Source of the DNA: Ruminococcus sp. UBA5884
GTDB taxonomy: Bacteria > Bacillota > Clostridia > Oscillospirales > Ruminococcaceae
DNA: 7,775 nt
Assembly (NCBI GenBank): GCA_002431975.1
Contig: DJFA01000021.1
Span: 1-7,775, forward strand
Direction of reading: 5' to 3'
Shown here: positions 7,210 to 7,775 of the stretch, in pieces
How the letters are laid out: every line of letters starts with the position of its first letter
Numbering within the stretch: the first letter of the stretch is position 1
The notes under the pieces: model-generated
Seen by the model: the letters and a program-made list of their open reading frames with translations, nothing else
Database searches by the model: none
Told to the model about the DNA's origin: nothing
Program-made: the position numbers and the translations under genes

Positions 7210-7243
7210 AAGCGGTCATTCTGTGAAATGACCGCTTTTATTT
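7210..7243 (+). terminator. Intrinsic terminator of the malQ-glgP unit
   Basis: AAGCGGTCATT (7210-7220) and AATGACCGCTT (7227-7237) form a perfect 11-bp stem with a 6-base loop. A TTATTT run (7238-7243) follows, 13 bases after the glgP stop codon. The last bases of the T-rich tail coincide with the left end of the adjacent inverted-repeat element. Confidence 0.93.
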
Positions 7244-7400
7244 AACGCGAATTCGATAGTTGTTATTTGTAGGGGCGAACTATGTTCGCCCGCCCAAGAT
7301 TCCAGTAAACTGCAACGGGCGAACACAGTTCGTCCCTACAGATTATGAAGAAAATTTCTTATTTTTAATCATAAAATTTTGATATCGAACTGGCGTTAAA
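7241..7400. mobile_element. MITE/REP-like element with nested inverted repeats
   Basis: Outer inverted repeats: TTTAACGCGAATTCGATA (7241-7258) matches the reverse complement of 7383-7400 at 16 of 18 positions. Inside them is a second pair of 25-base arms, 7268-7292 and 7316-7340, matching at 23 of 25 positions around a 23-base centre. Each inner arm is itself a hairpin: GGGCGAAC (7273-7280) pairs with GTTCGCCC (7284-7291), and GGGCGAAC (7317-7324) pairs with GTTCGTCC (7328-7335, one G.T pair). The GTAGGGGCGAAC...GTTCGCCC pattern resembles palindromic repeats scattered between genes in many clostridial genomes (recalled, not searched). There is no coding frame and no clear target-site duplication. 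It lies between convergent genes, where such insertions do little harm. It could also act as a second, two-way transcription barrier. Whether it is mobile depends on finding further copies. Confidence 0.6.
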
Positions 7401-7416
7401 ATTATGAATCTCAATG

Positions 7417-7453
7417 CAAAAGAGCAGATATATCAGATACATCTGCCCTTTTG
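7417..7453 (-). terminator. Long hairpin, probable terminator of the minus-strand gene at the right edge
   Basis: The span 7417-7453 folds into a 17-bp stem with a 3-base loop. In minus-strand RNA every position pairs, two as G.U, but in plus-strand RNA those two become A-C mismatches, so the minus strand is favoured. It starts 20 bases after the stop codon of the 7474-7775 gene. The 3' arm ends TCTTTTGCATT, which gives only a modest U-tract. The plus-strand reading has a T-rich tail (CTTTTGTATTTATTT), so it may work both ways. Confidence 0.65.
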
Positions 7454-7473
7454 TATTTATTTAAGGAGAATTA

Positions 7474-7775
7474 TCAGTAAATTTCAATTTCAGCCCATGG
7501 CATATTATGAAATTCTTCATTTATTTCTTTTCCCTTATTTGCAGCTGAATTCGGGAAATGCACCGTAATAAGATAATTATCTTCGATTATCTGAACTTTA
7601 TAATTTTCATAGTCATATCCGGAATACTGGTTATTTTCATCAGGCGTTACAGTAGCTTCATGGCTTCCCAGTCCCGGTATATCATAACAAATTCCGCAGT
7701 ATAATTTATTCTGCGTATTGGCTGAATTATAAAACTCCAGAATATCCATACTTAAATCGCAGTCGGGATAAATCT
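7474..7775 (-). CDS. Hypothetical protein, 5' end beyond the window edge
   Basis: I do not recognise this protein. Seen: an open frame ending with TGA at 7474-7476 and running without a stop to the window edge, at least 99 residues. An ATG at 7747-7749 would give a 91-residue protein. However, no ribosome binding site precedes it and the frame stays open through eight more codons (reading IYPDCDLS), so the true start is probably outside the window. The visible part is hydrophilic and acidic, with no membrane segment or repeat. It contains Gly/Tyr/Asn-rich stretches such as ENNQYSGYDYENY (38-50 from that Met), a strand-like stretch (YKVQIIEDNYLITVHF, 50-65), and the ending MPWAEIEIY. Two Cys (18 and 21) are present but no metal-site pattern is obvious. 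It converges with glgP, and a long hairpin follows the stop. Confidence 0.6.
   Translation of the reverse strand, partial: IYPDCDLSMDILEFYNSANTQNKLYCGICYDIPGLGSHEATVTPDENNQYSGYDYENYKVQIIEDNYLITVHFPNSAANKGKEINEEFHNMPWAEIEIY

Noticed and set aside
7461..7480. AAGGAG on the plus strand resembling a ribosome site.
   Set aside because: No start codon follows at a suitable distance, and it lies at the 3' end of the minus-strand gene.

Overview
The window is moderately AT-rich DNA from a low-GC Gram-positive bacterium. It looks like a clostridial genome, perhaps of the Ruminococcus/Oscillospiraceae kind. This rests on AAAGGAG-type ribosome binding sites before most genes, TTGAAA/TATAAT promoters, the N-terminal part of a SpoIIR-like sporulation protein, a membrane protein of the family called 'putative ABC-transporter type IV', and a REP/MITE-like palindromic repeat. 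The genus assignment is an inference; no rRNA or other marker is present.

Left half, all on the minus strand. Reading leftward from 3176 there is a small four-helix membrane protein (2781-3176), then a 200-bp gap holding a clear purA promoter. It is followed by purA (adenylosuccinate synthetase, 1306-2580) and, only 21 bp further on, a 305-residue protein of unknown function. That protein has about five imperfect 22-23-residue repeats built on an APVLE(D/E)T core, followed by four membrane segments. A strong intrinsic terminator (331-362) ends this purA unit. Beyond it lies the start of a spoIIR homologue (1-273), cut by the window edge.

Right half, plus strand. malQ (4-alpha-glucanotransferase, 3277-4824) and glgP (alpha-glucan phosphorylase, 4827-7196) are separated by 2 bp and almost certainly share one transcript, ended by a strong terminator at 7210-7243. 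Together they degrade glycogen or maltodextrin inside the cell. GlgP releases glucose-1-phosphate from chain ends, and MalQ rearranges short chains so that they can be attacked again and frees glucose.

Right edge. glgP converges on a minus-strand gene of unknown function (7474 to past the edge). The 277 bp between them hold the glgP terminator, a roughly 160-bp nested inverted-repeat element that looks like a small non-autonomous mobile element or REP-type repeat (7241-7400), and a long hairpin probably ending the minus-strand gene (7417-7453).

Most of the window is ordinary metabolism. The parts worth a second look are the repeat-bearing membrane protein downstream of purA, the nested palindromic element, and a good plus-strand promoter (2713-2742) that would run antisense into the small membrane-protein gene. 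I see no clearly new multi-gene system.
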